Part shown: one piece after another, positions 55,301-58,300 of the stretch
Layout: each line of letters opens with the position of its first letter
Numbering within the stretch: position 1 is the first letter of the stretch
NCBI RefSeq assembly: GCF_000247695.1
Contig: NW_004624866.1
Location: 5,514,744-5,578,743 of the forward strand
Length of the DNA stretch: 64,000 bases
DNA from: Heterocephalus glaber
Taxonomy: Eukaryota > Chordata > Mammalia > Rodentia > Bathyergidae
Reading direction: 5' to 3'
Notes under the pieces: model-generated
The model's database searches: none
Seen by the model: the letters and a program-made list of their open reading frames with translations, nothing else
Told to the model about the DNA's origin: nothing
Made by a program: the position numbers and the translations under genes

Positions 55301-58300
55301 GTAAGACTGACACCAGCAAGCCCATACCTGTCTTTCTCTTTCTCACATCTACTTTCTTGCCTTTGATTGACAAAGTTGCACTTCTTTTCTATGGATTTTG
55401 TATTGGAATGTGTAGAATGCTGTGGAAATTTGTAGAAGGATAAATTTTTGTACACACACCCCTCTTTGCTGCATGAAATTTTCCTTCAGGTATGTACTTG
55501 GAATAAGAAGATAGATGAAATGTGGAAAGCTAGACTGTGTACTTTAGGCTGCTGACACTTGATCAAATTAAATGATGAAATGAAAACAAACAGAATCCAT
55601 ACAAATCATCTCCAACCATACAGAGAAAACGTTTGTTTCTTCTAAAGTTATTTACCATCTTTGGTATTTCAAACATTTAAGACTGTTAGTTGATATAGTC
55701 TCTTGGTTTAGACATACTATGAATCAACAGAAAAAAACCCACATTGTTTTGACCCAGCTTTTATGCTCTTTATTTTACAGTCTTCATACCAAGAACTGAC
55801 ACTTAATCTTTATAAGTACCAATATATAATTCTATTCTCCAAAAAAAAAATCTGAGCAATTAAATGCTAGACTGTTTCCAAAAGCTTTGGAAAAATATTG
55901 AATTCATAAACACTTCCCTACAATATATCCATAATAGGCCCAATATCTGAGCCTGATAGGATGACAGAATTTTGATCTTGCCCTTGCTGGTACATGGCAT
56001 TGCAGTTACTTCACAGGCTTCTATGGTTTACAAGGAAAAGAAGGCTTTGGACCCACTCCATAATGCCACGTGTATACAGTGTTACCACCCTTACCACTTG
56101 ATCCAACACCATTCTACGGCTTCCTGAAGTCCTGGACCCTTCAAGATAGAATAGTTCTTAAAGAGACCCAGCCCAGAAGGAAGGCCCCAAGTGCCGACTC
56201 AGACTTCTGTTAGCAGTGGTGTGCAGCTGCCTTTGCATGATGGCCTTCTTGTGGAGACATGAACTTTCTTCAAAGCTGGAAATTTAACTTGAAATTAAAG
56301 AAACTAAAGTGAAACCAGTGGAATTGCTGCTCCTCGGAATAAATATACCCTCACAAAGGAGTTAGTTTCCATGAAGATAGAAAGAGGATTTTCAGCAGAC
56401 TTAGAACCAGATCTCACTCACACGCGAAGTCGGCCTCTGGCTTCTTTTCTCCCCGTACCTAACTGCGCATTTGGGCTACTTTCTCATTGGTGCTGCCTAC
56501 TTTAAGGGAACATCCCATTTTCTGGGTTTCTGTATCCCTAAGGAGAAGTTGTCTTTTGGTCCAGATGCCAGCTCCCCACTTCTAACTCTCCTCCTCCCGC
56601 TCTCCATTTCTTTATCTTGAGAGCAAATGTCTTCCAAGGAAGAACTGTTGTAACATTGTTTTCATTTTGTCTTCCAGCAACTCAGCCTTTCTGTGTCTTA
56701 GTGTGCTGCCTTCCCCTGCACCATACTGTGTGCTTGTCTTCTCTCTGCGTTCTCACTCTGGAGGGATTCAAAGTAAATGAGTCTCAGCACTGCAAATATG
56801 TTTTATTCCGCATAGCAGATTTCACTGTTTTGGGTGGTTCAGTGGTCTCTCTTTGAGTCTCTTTCACTACATATGTCAAAGGTGGGGGAGGGAAGCACAT
56901 GCTGAAGCGTGAGGATACTACCTTTAGATGCCCACAGAGTGAAATATACCAGTTACTCAGGGCTGGTATGCTGACTTTAAACAAGTGAAACTTTCATCTT
57001 ACCAGTAATAGAAACTTGAGGCTCCCCTGAGAGTTAAATATTGCCTGTTAGTCAGCTAACCTATAGAAGTGGCTCATGTTCATTCTTCCTAGAGTGAATA
57101 ACAAGTGGAATTCTACTTCTGGACTTAATCTTCCAATATTATTGACAAAGGCATCAGTCTGTTTTTCTTTAAGGAAAAGTTTCTGTCTCTCAGTTATGCA
57201 GTTTATTTCTCTTAGAAGACATTTTCTTTAGGTGTTTTACTTAGGCATAACAACTGTCTTTTCCTTTCATTCAACCAAATCATGTATTTTGAGAACTCTT
57301 AGTTCCAAGCACTATGCTTATTTTTAAAATTGAGTTTATAGTCAAAGTACTATTCTAAAAAATAATAAATTCCCCGAATATAATAGGTTTCTTATTTCTC
57401 AACCCTCTTGATCATTTACAACTCTTTTTCCAATTCCCCATAGTATACCTATGGTATTTTTGGTTTTGTTAGGAAATGCAAAATGCTCCAAATCAAGTGC
57501 ATTAGATTGCTTCTCAGAGTTTAGCCTGATACCTTTTCCTCTTATTTTTATTTTGCATTATAAAGAGGTAATTTTCACACTTCTGGATAATATAAAAATA
57601 AGCAAGGTCAATATTATATCACTTGATATTATACTTGATTCCCTAGGCCCCCACATAACTATTAGTCATTAATAATGCCCCTTTTACTCTTAAAAATGTC
57701 CTAGTTTGGATAATAAATTACCTAATCCCTTTATGGATAACATATGCATATTCTTTAGCATTTATGTTTACTAGTCCATAGTTCCCGGATTGATTGGTTT
57801 TCAGGAATAATTTGGATGTTTGAATTTTCTATTAGGTTAAATACCGAGAAAATTTTGACAAAGAGAAGGGCAAGACACCAAAATATAATCCAAAAGACAG
57901 CCAGCTCTATAAAACCATGAAAGATGCTAATAATCTTGCAAGTGAGGTATGTTTTTCTGAAACTGATTAAATAATGTAACATATTTGCCATTTTACCCAT
58001 GTTTAAGTGTATAACTCAATAGCATTAATTACATTCACAATGTTGTTCAACTATCACCATGAGCTATCTCTAAAACATTTCATCATCCCACACAAAATCT
58101 TATAACTCTGTCCTTTCCTCCTCTTAGCTCCTGATAGACTCTACTCTTCTTTCTGCTTCTATATATTTATCTTTTTTACAGATTTTATATAAGTGGAATC
58201 ATGATATTGTTCTTTTTGTGTTTACCTTATTTTACTTAGTGTAATATTTTCAAGGTTCATCCATACTGTAACATGTATCAAAACTTCATTATTTTGTTTT

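Noticed and set aside
57530..57672. Possible NEB module (frame reading [11 protein letters not shown])
   Set aside because: No AG acceptor in the right place, no D-T-P or terminal S-D, and not module length.
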